Positions 12,441 to 24,408 of a DNA stretch of 64,000 bases are shown here, in pieces. The notes beneath the pieces are model-generated. The model was not told the DNA's origin. It saw only the letters and a list, made by a program, of their open reading frames with translations, and made no database searches. Source of the DNA: Adineta vaga. Taxonomy: Eukaryota > Rotifera. Position 1 is the first letter of the stretch. The number at the start of each line of letters is the position of its first letter. A program made the position numbers and the translations under genes. Where the stretch lies: positions 6,386,001 through 6,450,000 of the forward strand of contig CP075493.1 in NCBI GenBank assembly GCA_021613535.1, in the 5' to 3' direction.

Positions 12441-14634
12441 AATGTATCTGTTTTTTTTTCTCTTCTGTATGTACGTACGTATGTTTTGAATTGGATCGAG
12501 CCGTCATAAGGAAAACTCTTTTGTATGACGCATGCTTCTTTCTCTTTCTCTTCCGATTTATTTTTTTTGTTGTTGATGATAATAATAATAATAATAATAA
12601 TAATAAAGCAATAAGCACATTTGAGTATCAATATCTTTCTTGGTTTACTTTCTTTGTGTATAGTTTAAATAAAGTCTTATTCAGTGAATGCAAGTAGGTG
12701 TATTAAATTACTGTTGATTCTTTTAAATTGAAGTCAATCTTCCAGAAGGTCATTAACGATAAGAAATCGATGAAAAAGGAAAGATAGATGCCAATATAGA
12801 GTTATTTTATATTAAATCGATCACTAGAATAAAAGCAATTTCCGCTTGATTAAATGAAAATATGAACCCTTTACGGAGATATATTCTCGTTATTTCTTTC
12901 GAATCGAATACATTTCTTATGTTAGTAAGTAATAATAAGAAGAAAAATGTCGATTATGTATACCATAAATATGACTGATGATCAGACGTTCAATCCTTGA
13001 TTTTACAATTATAAAACGAGACTAAACATTATTCGAATAGGTTAAAGTCAAGTGATTTAGTTAGATATGTGGAAGAACTTTTAAGGCGTGGTCACGACAT
13101 ACATCCATATAGACAAATTCAATTACTGTTTCGAGATTATCATAGTTAGGCGACATCATCTTCTATAATAGACTGATGCTAGGACATTAAACATGATGCA
13201 ATCTATAAGGGTCAAGAGACCGATTAGTGTCCAATAGACGTTCATTCAATTAACATCGCTAAAAAAAGTCTTCCTTGACTTCTCGTTTCTCTTCTCTTTT
13301 TTTCTTTCTCCTTAGTAAAACATCGCCTTCATCATTTATATCGTCATACAATAACAAACAGGTTAGATTTTTTTCTCTACGCACACACTCTCTCTATCTA
13401 TAATTGAATACATACAATCGATGTATGTTAATTAAAGCTTTCCTAACTCTTCGAATCGGAAGAAGTCAATTTTCAAACTTCCTTTCATTGAATGATGCAG
13501 ATGCACAATGTCTTTTTTTTCTTCTTCTTAATTCATATAGCACAGCAGGCGGGATGTGTCTACTCCTGTGTCAATTTTCTCTATTCTTTCAAGTATTTAT
13601 ATTCATCATACAATATCGCCGTGTGTTTCTTTTCTTTATTTTAGTTTTTTTTTGTTTCGTTATCAATTATACAGAGACGCACGTCCGGACAGTTATCTTT
13701 TGATTTTGAACGAAATAAAAAAAATCAAGTGAATGAGAGACTTGAAAATATTTGATCTCTTGAAAAAGGAAAAAGAAAAAGAAAGAAAGCAAAAGTGTTC
13801 AATGTCCACTTGAGAGAGAAAGAGCGACTACTGTTCAGTGAACAGAGAATTGTCATAACAGAAATGAATAAAATAAGTAAGTAATGGATGAAAAAGAAAA
13901 GAAATGGTTAGAATTAATGTCTAATGATAGAAAGGTTGTGTAAGTAGACAAAAAAAAGAGGAAACCGCTTTATACACTTGATTAAATTCTGCGTGCGTCA
14001 AAGAAATTAACACTTCAGTGAATGAACGGGTTTCTTTCTCTCTCTCTCTCTCTCTTTTTTTATTTTCTAAAGGGGAAGGTCATCTTGGACGTGCATGATG
14101 ATCGATGGCTATAGAACTAACTGCGATTTATAACTATGATCACGTAATCTGCAGCAATGTAAGTAGAGCATAGAATAGAAATAAGACATTGTCTTGAAAG
14201 ACAAATCTTGAATATATCGATTGATTTAAATTGTTGAAATCAAGTTAAATGAATGAGACAGAATACTTAGAAGTGTTAGTTATTCTTAAGTTATGACCCT
14301 ACACGTGGTTGCGTGACAAAGGCGATATATGTCGTGTGTACGACTAAGGTTTCTTTAGTGTGCATGTTTCTTCATCATCAGTACTGTCGTTGCCGCCGCC
14401 ATTCGACTATTGTCCACTACTATTGTACGACGCATGGGAAGTAATTCAGTTTCATTCATTTTTAATCAATTTGTAAATAGAAGACGAATGAGCATGCATT
14501 TTCTCCGTTGACTAGTTTTATTTTTAGTCTTTCTGTTGAATGCATGTTACATAGAAGACAAGTCTAAGGAATAGAATCTTTAAATTTTGTCATTTTTCTC
14601 TTCATAATTTTAGAAGATTAAATCAAATATAATA
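12441..14634. other. Intergenic region
   Basis: Holds the 3' UTR of the LIM-KY gene, an (AAT)n microsatellite and a (CT)n tract (about 14035-14055). The longest open stretch, around 13404-13703, is hydrophobic low-complexity sequence without splice or family support. No gene called. Confidence 0.6.
12578..12606. repeat. (AAT)n microsatellite
   Basis: About nine tandem AAT units in the 3' UTR of the LIM-KY gene. Confidence 0.95.
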
Positions 14635-15996
14635 ATGTATATTCATCAACAATTCGTCGACATTTGGTTATTAGTTATCTTAATGAATGGTATCATTGGT
14701 AAGTAGGAGTTTATCATTAAATGAGTAGATCATGCAGAAGAGAGATAATAAACTAAATCACGTAGAATTGATGAATTGTATTGAAAAAATTGTATGCATT
14801 CGATATGATTTGATTTACTTATTTCTTTTGTTTTTTACATAGTGATAAGATGTATCTATTTAGTTTTCTTACTTAATTAAAACTCTCTAGATTATACTTT
14901 CATGTTAGAAGGACGTCAATTTGAAAATTTCTTGCATGTCTAACAAAGCAGAGAAAAGAATTTACTCGTCGATTATATAACTGAATGTAGTAGTATCGAC
15001 TTTAGTCAATTGGAATTAACTCAAATGTTCTTACCTTGAAATTGTATAAATCATAGATTTCTTGATCATTTTAGTTGAAGGACGATCATCACCGAAACGT
15101 GTTACTGTTGAGTATGGTTCTGACTTATCACTTTCGTGTACATTTCAAAATCAAGATAGTGAACATACTGTAAATTTATTGATCTCTTCGTCGAATAAAC
15201 AAAATTAGATTACTTTTTCATTTACAGATCGTTCAATGGTTATTTCAAAATGTTTCGGAATCATTTCATCGACTATCAAAAAGTCATTGGCGACCATTAT
15301 TTCTCAATACTCAATCATTGATACCACGCGAAACACGCTATAGTATTCAACAAAAAATACAACAAATTAATCAAACATTCCTTGCATATACAACAATATT
15401 AACATTAACGAAAGTAACTGATGCTGATGAAGGTCTCTACATGTGTAAATCTTTCCTACGAAAAACAATTCAAATGACATATCAAGTTCGAATTATACGT
15501 ACGTAGTTTTCTGAAAAATGTAAAGAAAAATCGTTTGTTTTCTTTCATTTAGAAAGTCTTGATATAACTCCGAAAGAAATATTAATTCCACCGAATGAAA
15601 TCGGTCAATATTCTATTCAATTAAATTGTATATTAAATGATAATCATACAAATCGTCGTCAGCATGAAATTTATTGGTGGCATAATAATAAACGACTTGG
15701 TTCACGAACGAATCGCTATGCACGAATAACTAAAAATCTTACTCAACAATCCATTATTTCCACACTATTTTATACAGGCGATCCAGCTTATATTATTGGA
15801 AATTATGTTTGTGAATCTGAACCATTAAGAAGATATATTACCGTAGAAATCAAAAGCAATCATTCAACAAGTTAGATATACATTTTACTCTTATTTTCAA
15901 AACATAAAATCGAACTTTCATTGCTTTTTAGATTTCATCATCAGTTGGTCATTGATAACAATAATGTGGATAGTGCAATATGAAAATATCGATTAG
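14635..15996 (+). CDS. Two-Ig-domain surface protein with hydrophobic C-terminus
   Basis: Five exons: 14635-14698, 15075-15169, 15228-15498, 15553-15870 and 15932-15996. Junction phases are 1, 0, 1, 1, giving 270 residues. The first exon encodes a signal peptide. Two immunoglobulin-like domains follow. The first has LSC ... QWLF ... DADEGLYMC, the second LNC ... YWW ... GNYVC, each with the core Cys pair and Trp. The last exon is almost entirely hydrophobic (FIISWSLITIMWIVQ) with only a few residues after it, which suggests a GPI anchor or a single membrane segment. A role in adhesion or recognition is inferred. A paralogue with the same exon phases lies inverted at 17855-19224. A pyrimidine-AG acceptor at 14612-14613 lies 21 nt before the ATG. 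AATAAA is at about 16107. Confidence 0.8.
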
Positions 15997-16814
15997 AATT
16001 TGAACAAAGTTTCACCGGTGAAATCTTTTCTTCTTCTTTTTCTTTTCTTTTTTTTTGCTACTGTATGTTTTTAGTATTTTTTATTGTTCCATTCTTGGTA
16101 GTTAAAATAAATAAATATCATCATTCAAAACGCAGTCATTATGTTTGCGTGACAATGAGAAAGAAATATAGTAAAAATCTTTTTTTAGGTGTAAATACCA
16201 AAGGATTAATTCGTTGACATTTGCATGGATTGTAGTGCTGCACGATTGTGATTCTATCAAGCAGTCATAATATGAAAATAAAAAAATAATACAAAATGAA
16301 TTTTTAAAGACAAATCTATACTTTTTAAATAAAAATCAAGTCAAATGTCTTGTAAATCGTTTCACATGATGACGAATCGAAAGTATTTTCACAGAATCTA
16401 TTATCAGACTTGTTGAAGAAAACAATCATAAGATTAATCCTAATTGATGAGTTGCTTAACAATTACACATGATTTACACAGCTCATTTTCACTTGAAACT
16501 CATGTTATTATATACAAATGTATCACATCAGTGACATGTCACGAATTCTTTCCATTTTATACATAAGAAAAGAAGAGAAAAAAAACGGAATATTTTCTCT
16601 GATCGGCTTAATATGTTGATTTGTTCATTTAGGTCGAACAAAAGGTGATTAATTGGATTCAAAGAATACAAGCCGTTTAGTATTCATTAACACAAAGCAG
16701 ACAAATTTTTTCCCTATATAAATACTTTTCTAGACAGTAGACATATTCATTCATTTATAATTCTTGTTATTAAAAAAAAATATTCACCCATCGAATTGAA
16801 AGTTTTCCTTTGTC
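15997..16814. other. Intergenic region with TATA-like promoter motif
   Basis: No coding sequence. TATATAAAT at 16715-16723 lies about 100 bp before the next start codon and could be a core promoter for the intronless gene at 16815. Confidence 0.5.
16715..16723 (+). promoter_or_regulatory. TATA-box-like motif
   Basis: TATATAAAT about 92 nt upstream of the ATG at 16815. In so AT-rich a region chance is possible. Confidence 0.35.
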
Positions 16815-17396
16815 ATGCAACCATCTACTTCTTTATCATCGATAGCATCAAGTAATTCATCAATATATGGATCTCAAACAATCCTTAGTGAAGAAGATTT
16901 ACCTTTAGCTGCACCTCGATGTCGATCATCGATTATATCGTCATTCGATAATACGCAGACGATTCACTCACCAACATCTTCTCGTCATTCTCAACTATCA
17001 TCAAATCGATCAATAACAAAATGTCGTCATCTATTTCGCACTTGTTTATCATCAACATCATCTCCTCTTTCATCACTAATACAAAAGAAATTATCCGATC
17101 AAACATTTCGAAAACAATATTTCACTAAATTATGTCGTAATCATCGTTTATTACTTGTTTTAAATGATTATCAATGTAAATGTGGTTGTCAATTTACAAT
17201 GAAACAAGGTACATTTGTTATTCTTTATGAAACTAAAACAAAATTTTCCTTATCAAATGAATCTGTTACTGTTATTTCCAATCATCTTATATGTTCAAAA
17301 GTACCATCACAGTTTATATGTGATCTTGATGTCTTACGTGACCGTGTTCGTTCTAGAGCTTCTTGTCATAATGAACAAAGTTTTGATTTGTAAGAT
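16815..17396 (+). CDS. Unknown intronless Ser-rich protein with Cys-rich C-terminal domain
   Basis: A single open frame of 192 residues from ATG 16815 to a TAA at 17391-17393. The first 85 residues are Ser/Thr-rich and look disordered. Residues 90-185 appear folded, with basic KKLSDQTFRKQYFTKLCRNH followed by hydrophobic strands and a CKCGC cluster. The last part (strand, KQGTFVILYE, then a KVPSQF turn) resembles the strand order of an SH3-like barrel, but this is only an impression. No signal peptide or membrane helix. It sits between two inverted Ig-protein paralogues. The family was not recognised. Confidence 0.6.
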
Positions 17397-17854
17397 AAGA
17401 AAAATTATATTGTACAGTTTTCTTCTTTCCTCTTATTTTATAAGAATATGAAAATGAAGTTCATTTATAATATAAGCAGAACAAATCCTATACTTGTGCA
17501 AATAGAATATATATATATATATTTCTTTTTTGAAATATATCATCTATGGGTGATAGTGTTACTATTAATCCGTTCCTTGTCGATTTCTCCAATGATCAAT
17601 CGAATAGACAGATGATGATGTAACAAACAATTTTCATTCTTTTCTTTATCTTTTTTTATACAATTATAATCGAGTAATAAATTGACAAGGTCAATCAAGG
17701 GTGTAAGAAACCTTTTGGAAACAAGGTTTTTACTGTCATTTTTGTTTGTAATTGAAATCAATGAACAGAACATGATAAGTAAACACTGTATGACACACAT
17801 ACACACACTGATCATAGATAGAGAAGAAGAAAAAAATACATTCACGATAATTAT
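17397..17854. other. Short intergenic region
   Basis: 3' flanks of two convergent genes, with a (TA)n run near 17508-17521. No coding sequence recognised. Confidence 0.6.
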
Positions 17855-19224
17855 TCATTCGAAAAGAAAAAGAAGAGAAAAGAATAACAACCATGATGAT
17901 AGAAATCTTTGTCCTATTGATTTGGAATAACCAAGCACTAGAAAAGAAATGATATTTAACAAGATCATGGTCACTACAACATCTCCTTATTATCCCATGT
18001 AAACACATATGTTAGGTTGTCACTTTCCTTCTAATCCTCTTATATTAAACACAAGATGCAGACAGACAAGTAAAGCACTCTTAGCTATAAAATCTTTCTA
18101 TTTACCCGAAGAAGTATAAAGAATTTGAACAGTTTTGCTTGCTTTTCCATTATCATAGACACACTTGAATAAGCCCGAATCATTCAAAGCTAAATGACGA
18201 ATATGTAAATATAATGTTGCATGATTGCCGTGTCTAAATGGTTTTTCAATCATATGTGAATTTTGTATTTCATGATTATTATGAAACCATCTTAAACGTA
18301 AAGGATCGACTGTATGCATAGAAAGTTCTCGTATTATACATGATAAATTAATGGATCGTTGAATATGATTTAATTCAATAATACCATCATTGGGTAGAAT
18401 CTTCATTGATGCTGAAAAAGAAAGAAACAATGTTTATTTATTTATTTTTTCTTCGTTCGTTCATTCTTTCTCTATCGATTAATCAAATATTGTCTTACGA
18501 GAAATTGTTAGGTTGAATAGAGATGCTATTGATTGATACTGATTCGATTTACACATATAAATGCCTTCATCTGATAATCTTAATTGATGAATTGTTAATA
18601 TTGATAAATATTTTTTCGTTTGTTCATTGTAACCAGTATAATCAACAACATATCGTTCGGCATCTTGAGTTAAACGACGAGCATTCGCATATAAAGGTAA
18701 CCATTTTACACCATGAATTTTATCAATTTTCGATCGATAAACCCATGTTATCTATGATCATATCAGATGAAGAAAATGTTAGAAAAGAAAATGAAAGAGA
18801 AAACTTACAACAGCATTTGAATATAATTCATCGATTTCACATCGAAATGCAACAGTCGAATCGATTTCTTGATTTACATTCCAGATGTTTGATGTACTAC
18901 TCGTACCTGAAAATTAATCATTTATGAACGTAATAATGTAGAATTCTTCTATCATAACATTCTTTTTTTCCGTTTCATTTGTCCTTCGATATACAATAAT
19001 GGAATAATGTCTTTTCCTCTACTCAATATACAAATATTGTTGTTCTATTAACTCGGCATACCTTGACTTAATAAGAAAAGCATGCTATGACTATGTAGGA
19101 AAAGTATTTTCTGTTTACATTGATTTTCTGTCTTAATGAACGATGAAAATGGCATATATATATAAAGAAGAATCTACTTACGGGTAATTGTAATAATGAA
19201 TATTAGAAGAAATTGAATAGTCAT
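17855..19224 (-). CDS. Two-Ig-domain surface protein, paralogue of the gene at 14635
   Basis: Five exons on the minus strand: 19224-19182, 18906-18809, 18751-18499, 18411-18106 and 17937-17855. Phases are 1, 0, 1, 1, exactly as in the 14635-15996 gene, giving 260 residues. Exon 1 encodes a signal peptide (MTIQFLLIFIITIT). Ig domain 1 has FRC ... TWVY ... LSDEGIYMCKS; Ig domain 2 has LSC ... RWFHN ... LNDSGLFKC. The last exon is hydrophobic (SSWLLFFSLLFLFE) and ends at once, suggesting a GPI anchor or short membrane tail. The final exon is the least certain one: its acceptor (TTTCTAG) and phase fit, but it is short. Function as a recognition or adhesion molecule is inferred. Confidence 0.75.
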
Positions 19225-20846
19225 AATGATAAATCTCACATAAAATTGTTCAAGTATGTTTATGATGATATATCACTAGTTTTTATAAAAAAAAAGAAAA
19301 GAAAAACGAAAGACAATGATATCGAATATATATACATATATGTATAAGTGTGTCGAGACGAATAAAAACAATCCCGAAATGAAATTGATAATTTTTTTTC
19401 TTCTTCGTCTCGCTTACTTACTGATTAACAAATTGACATATGCTATGCTACTGAAGAGAGATGTATGTGAAGTTGTACGTCTGTTGAACAATTGAAGAAG
19501 AAGAAGAAGACGAAGAGAGAAAAAGAAGAGAATATACATACATCTTATTCCCGAAAAAAATAACACTCGCTCCTCCTTCTCTTCTAATCTTCTTCTCTCG
19601 TACTTATGTACATAAAAAGAAGGATAGAGAAGCCATATTACATGGTCATAACTAATTGAGAAAAGTGAATCAAATCTATTTTATGATATAAGAAGTTTTC
19701 ATTGACACATCAAGTTTTTCTTTTACTTTCTCGTCAAGAAAAAAAAGAAAGTTAATTCATCATCATTTCTTTTAAATGTACACAACGGAATCAACTTCTG
19801 TCTATCAACTAATGACCTCAATGACAAGCAATGGTGTTCATCAAGAAAAACAAGACGACGACTACTGTTGTTATTCCTCACATATACACTTCAAGTTCCG
19901 TCTAAGCTAATGAACAAATGAATTAATACCTTCGTGAACACGTACGACACACATTTACTCTTTATAAACACTATCGATCTTTTTTCCTTGTTTCTCAACT
20001 AAGAATGTGTCAGTTGAAAAAAAGACATCCGACATTATATCTCAAGGATTCATATTGTTGAACTATTAGAAGACATCGTACAGATACATTCTATTGTCCA
20101 TATGAATGCATACCAGAAAAGATGATGTAATATCGATACATTACTATCCAAAAAGAAAAAAGAAAATAAAAAAATCTAATTGTTTTACACCACCTGTTCT
20201 ATTCTAATCGAATATTTGCTTGTTTGTGCAATTCTCTAGCTCGGTTAACTACACATCTGGATAGAATAATATTCTATATATATATATATATATATATATG
20301 ACTGATAGATATCGTTTAATAGAAAACTAATAGCGTTTCTCTTTCTTTTATCATATACCGCTGCAATTATTTTCTCATATTTAAAAGAATTTTTTAGTGT
20401 GGGTTTTTTTCCTTCTTCGTCTTTCTTTGTCTATGTTGAAAATGAGACTATTAAATAATGCCGACAATGGTCTGTTAAATGTTATGTTTTTAGCTGTTTA
20501 GATACATAGTATGCAGGTGATGCAAGGCAGCAGATGAATGGCACAAGTGTATAGATGCTTTTACCTTGTCAAAGCAATTTTAAATATACTCACAACAATA
20601 CTATTAATAGAGATGTTGTCTGCAAGTAATTGAATGTGTGAAGATGAAATTTTTTGTTTGAAAAAAGAAATAGTTTATAATGAAAGAACGGAAATAGATA
20701 ATGAAAGTTCATTGTCATGTTGATTTTAGATAACAATCTAATTCAGATATTTATATTTCTACTATTAAATTTTATTGAATATTTTGGTTTTTTTCTTCAG
20801 TACGATACAAAGAGAGAGAAAAAAGAAAGAAATGTAGAAAAAGATC
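19225..20846. other. Intergenic region
   Basis: No gene supported. Contains a (TA)n microsatellite at 20275-20299, a GAA-rich stretch near 19495-19530 and purine-rich low-complexity DNA. Confidence 0.6.
20275..20299. repeat. (TA)n microsatellite
   Basis: About twelve TA units in an intergenic region. Confidence 0.9.
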
Positions 20847-22321
20847 TTATTCACCCATATTTACATATATCGGACATTTATAAGGACCGAACATATATTT
20901 ATATGCGTTTTTTTGTAACCATGGATGAGCAATACAGTCAAGTAGTGACATACGTCTTTTCGGATCTTTTTGTAAAAGCTAAACAAAGACAATAAATATA
21001 TGATTAGAAGTGGAATATGAATATTTTTACATTATCAATAAAACGTCGTGCCGTTTGAGAGAAATAATCCGGAAATTTATAATTAATATTTGCAATTTTT
21101 GATTTTGTTTCATCATCTGTACCTTCAAATGGTGCTCGGCCAGCTAATAATTCATATCCAAGTACACCTACACACCAATTATCAACTTGATATTGATATT
21201 GTTTATGTCCAACAATTTCTGGTGCTAAATAATCAAGTGTACCACAAGCAGTTGTGTTCCTACAAAGTATTTTCAAGAAGTTTCTGAATCTATCTATATT
21301 GAAAACTTACATCGTGTCAGCATGACGAATTTTTGTTGACCAACCAAAATCTGCAAGTTTTAAATTTCCACAACAATCAACAAGAACTTAAAGAGAAAAG
21401 TATTCAATGAATGAATTAAATCATTTCATTTCATTTTACTATTTTCTGGTTTCAAATCACGATGTATAATACTTTTACTATGGCAATGTTCAAGTGCATG
21501 ACAGATTTGATAGATATACTAATGTAGTAAAAACAAAATGAAATTGAATGATCAGAAGAAAAGAGATTCTTACAGTAGCAGCGAGACGGTCGGAAAATCG
21601 ACGGACTTTTTGTAGAAATCTATAGAGTTGACCATGTGGGGCATATTCAAGCATGAAATAAAATCGTTTTTCATCATGAAAAACATCATACATGGTTAAA
21701 ATTAATGGATGATTAAGTTTAAAACCTGATTCAGTTTCAATTTTAACTTGTTCAGCCATTGAATATTCATTAATTTTACTTTTATGAAGCATCTTAATGG
21801 TACATTAGAATGTAACAAGAAGAAAACAAAAAGAAGATTTACTTTTAATGCACATATAAACTTGGTCTTTTTCAAACGAGCTAAATAAACAATACCAAAT
21901 GCTCCTTTACCAAGTGGTCGACCAAATTCAAAATCATCAATTGTAAATAAACGATCTTCACTAAAAGAATGAAGAAGAAAAAAACAGTCAACTATCATTC
22001 TTCAGTTCATTGTCGTACTTCAAAGCCATTTTTCTCACACTATTTGCCATAGTTGTTTCTAGATGAGAATGTCGAATATATTGTTGAAATACATGTGGTG
22101 CCATTGGTGGTGTTCGTAATTCTTCATCCGTAAGACTATTTAACCAATTTGGTAAATAAGTATACATTAAATCACCATCACATTGAGCAACATCAAATGG
22201 AACTTTGACAGCTTCGATATCGGCGTAAATCTAAAACAATGATTGAAAAATTTCAAAAGAAAACCTTTATCTTATTCATATATCTTACGTCATGCTGATC
22301 ATCATTCGTTGTCTCAGACAT
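20847..22321 (-). CDS. AURK: Aurora-type serine/threonine kinase with a frame break in the last exon
   Basis: Exons 22321-22289, 22230-22019, 21960-21843, 21792-21574, 21518-21440, 21386-21311, 21259-21031 and 20979 onward. The kinase domain starts near residue 85: glycine loop [12 protein letters not shown]-type lysine (ICALK), helix C Glu, HRDLKPEN, then DFGWS, whose Trp marks the Aurora family. The activation loop [14 protein letters not shown] keeps the Thr that Aurora kinases autophosphorylate. Role: spindle and centrosome or chromosomal-passenger functions in mitosis (family knowledge). In exon 8 the frame runs [13 protein letters not shown] and then meets TGA at 20938-20940. The expected continuation [11 protein letters not shown] lies one base out of frame and reads to TAA at 20847. 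As written, the protein is 335 residues and lacks its last C-lobe helix. An assembly error is likely but unproved. Confidence 0.85.
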
Positions 22322-22843
22322 TGGTGATTATTCAAGTTCTTTTCTAGAAGACGAAAAAAGAATGAATCTATCTATCTATACATTCTAATGATTATAACAA
22401 AGAAATTATCAATAATACTGATCGAGAACAAAGACGTACGAACTTGTTTATTCATTTAAACAAGAAGAAAAAGAATTATCAGAATTTCATTTTCATTTAC
22501 GACAGCATACAACACAAAGATGTCACTCACTTCTTACAATCGTCATAGATGATCGATTTTCATTCATATAAATCTTATCGAAAGAATACATTTCATATCA
22601 CCAATCGCCATCTGTCGATAAAATCTTCATAATTCTCATTTCTTGAACAGACATACTTATTGACAATCTTAACTAATCATATTTTAATTATTTCAAGATC
22701 GAAAATGTACTAATTCTTTGAGAAAAACTCCAAAGAATTTCTAATGGTTAATCTTTTAAACCATTCAGTATCGACAACAGAACACTATATCTATCAGCGG
22801 CTGTAGTAATGACAAGGCAAAAAATATATTGTTCGTTTAAAAA
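22322..22843. promoter_or_regulatory. Shared divergent promoter region (kinase / glutathione synthetase)
   Basis: 522 bp between divergent starts at 22321 (-) and 22844 (+). It must hold the promoters of both genes. No TATA box or specific element stands out in the AT-rich sequence. Confidence 0.5.
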
Positions 22844-24408
22844 ATGTCAATGAAAAAAGATGAGGATAATAAAATGCAATTACGCTGGCCAATTGAAGAT
22901 ATTGTATCATTTGCCAAACGTTATGCTTTAACTCATGGTCTGCTCTGTCTTGTTCCAGACAATTTAGATCAAGCAACAATTGTTCCATTTTCATTATTTC
23001 CAAGTCCATACTCATATACACACTTCAAATTTATTTGGTCGATACAAACCGCATACAATCGTTTGTATAATCGTCTTTCTCTCGATAATGAAGTCTTAGA
23101 AAAAGCACTTGCATCAGTTATTCCTATCGATGATTTCATCGGACAACTTTGGAAAATTCATCGAACAGTTCAACGACGACAACCAATTCAATTAGACATC
23201 TATAGAAGTAAGAAATAAATTCTTAGAACTAACTCATTTTAATGTTTTTCGCTTTAGATGATTATATGCTTGATACAAAAAGTGATAAAATGCGTCAAGT
23301 CGAATTCAATACAATTAGTTCTGCATTTGCCGGTTTAACAGGTATTGTTGCTGACATACACAAAGCGATTCTTCGTTATGCTATTGAGAATTGTCATGTT
23401 CGTGAATTACAAGTGAATGAAGAGAAAACTCAATCGAATTCATCAATTGATTTAATTCTTCCAAATGAAGCATTGAACAAATCTGCGGAAGCAATGGTTA
23501 AAGCTTTTGATCTTTATAAGAATCCCGATGCTTGTATTCTCTTTTTAATTGTACCTAAGGAACGTAATGTATGTGATCAAAATGCGCTCATTGATGCTAT
23601 ACAAAAACTTCGACCAAATATACGTTTTCATTTGAGAACATTCGAACAATTAACTGATGAACTCGAATATGATGAAAAAACATCGAATATCTATTTAAAA
23701 ACATCACATGATGAAATTGCTATTGTTTATTTTCGTGCTGGTTATATACCTGATCATTATATCAATGAAAAATGTTGGTTAGTACGTGAGCAAATTGAAC
23801 AATCATGTGCAATTAAATGTCCAACCATTCGATCACAGTTAGCTGGTTTTAAAATAGTTCAAGAATATTTAACACATGAAGGTGTCTTAGAGAAATTTAT
23901 TGAAGAGAAAGATCTAATAACAAAGATTCGTTCAACATTTGCAGCAATGTTTACATTTGACGATGATAAAACTCGTGAAAAACATTTCGAAATTCTTCGT
24001 CAAAATACTCATAGTTACGTTCTCAAACCAAATCGTGAAGGTGGAGGAAATAATAAATATGATGATGAAATTTTAAAATTACTTCAAAATGAAAAAGAAA
24101 ATCCTTTAACAAATTATATTGCTATGGAAAAAATTCTTCCACCCGTTTGTACAGCATGTTTAATTAAACCAAATGATCAACATGTTTTACATGTTGAATG
24201 TATTAATGAAATCGGAATTTATGGTACAATGGTGACAAATGTTGATACAAATGAAGAATATATTAATGAAGTTACAGGATATTTAGTTCGTACAAAAACA
24301 ACGGATACAAATGAAGGTGGTGTCGCAACTGGTTATTCAGTACTCGATTGCCTTGATGTTAGTGGAAATACAAATATATTAGCAAAAATATTTTCTCAAA
24401 AATTATGA
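22844..24408 (+). CDS. GSS: Glutathione synthetase
   Basis: Two exons, 22844-23207 and 23258-24408, join in phase 1 for 504 residues, slightly longer than the 474 of the human enzyme. It catalyses ATP-dependent joining of glycine to gamma-glutamylcysteine, the last step of glutathione synthesis, in the cytosol. Visible motifs: N-D-Y-M-L-D ... VEFNTISSAFAGL near the substrate site, the glycine-rich loop VLKPNREGGGNNKYDDE that closes over ATP, MEKI, and the C-terminal alanine-type lid RTKTT...EGGVATGYSVLDC. All are well conserved, so the enzyme should be active. The ATG at 22844 begins the region homologous to the family. It is divergent from the Aurora-type kinase. Loss of the intron or of other exons was not seen. 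Confidence 0.95.

Noticed and set aside
13404-13703. 99-codon open frame on the plus strand
   Set aside because: Hydrophobic, T-rich low-complexity translation with no family resemblance or splice context.
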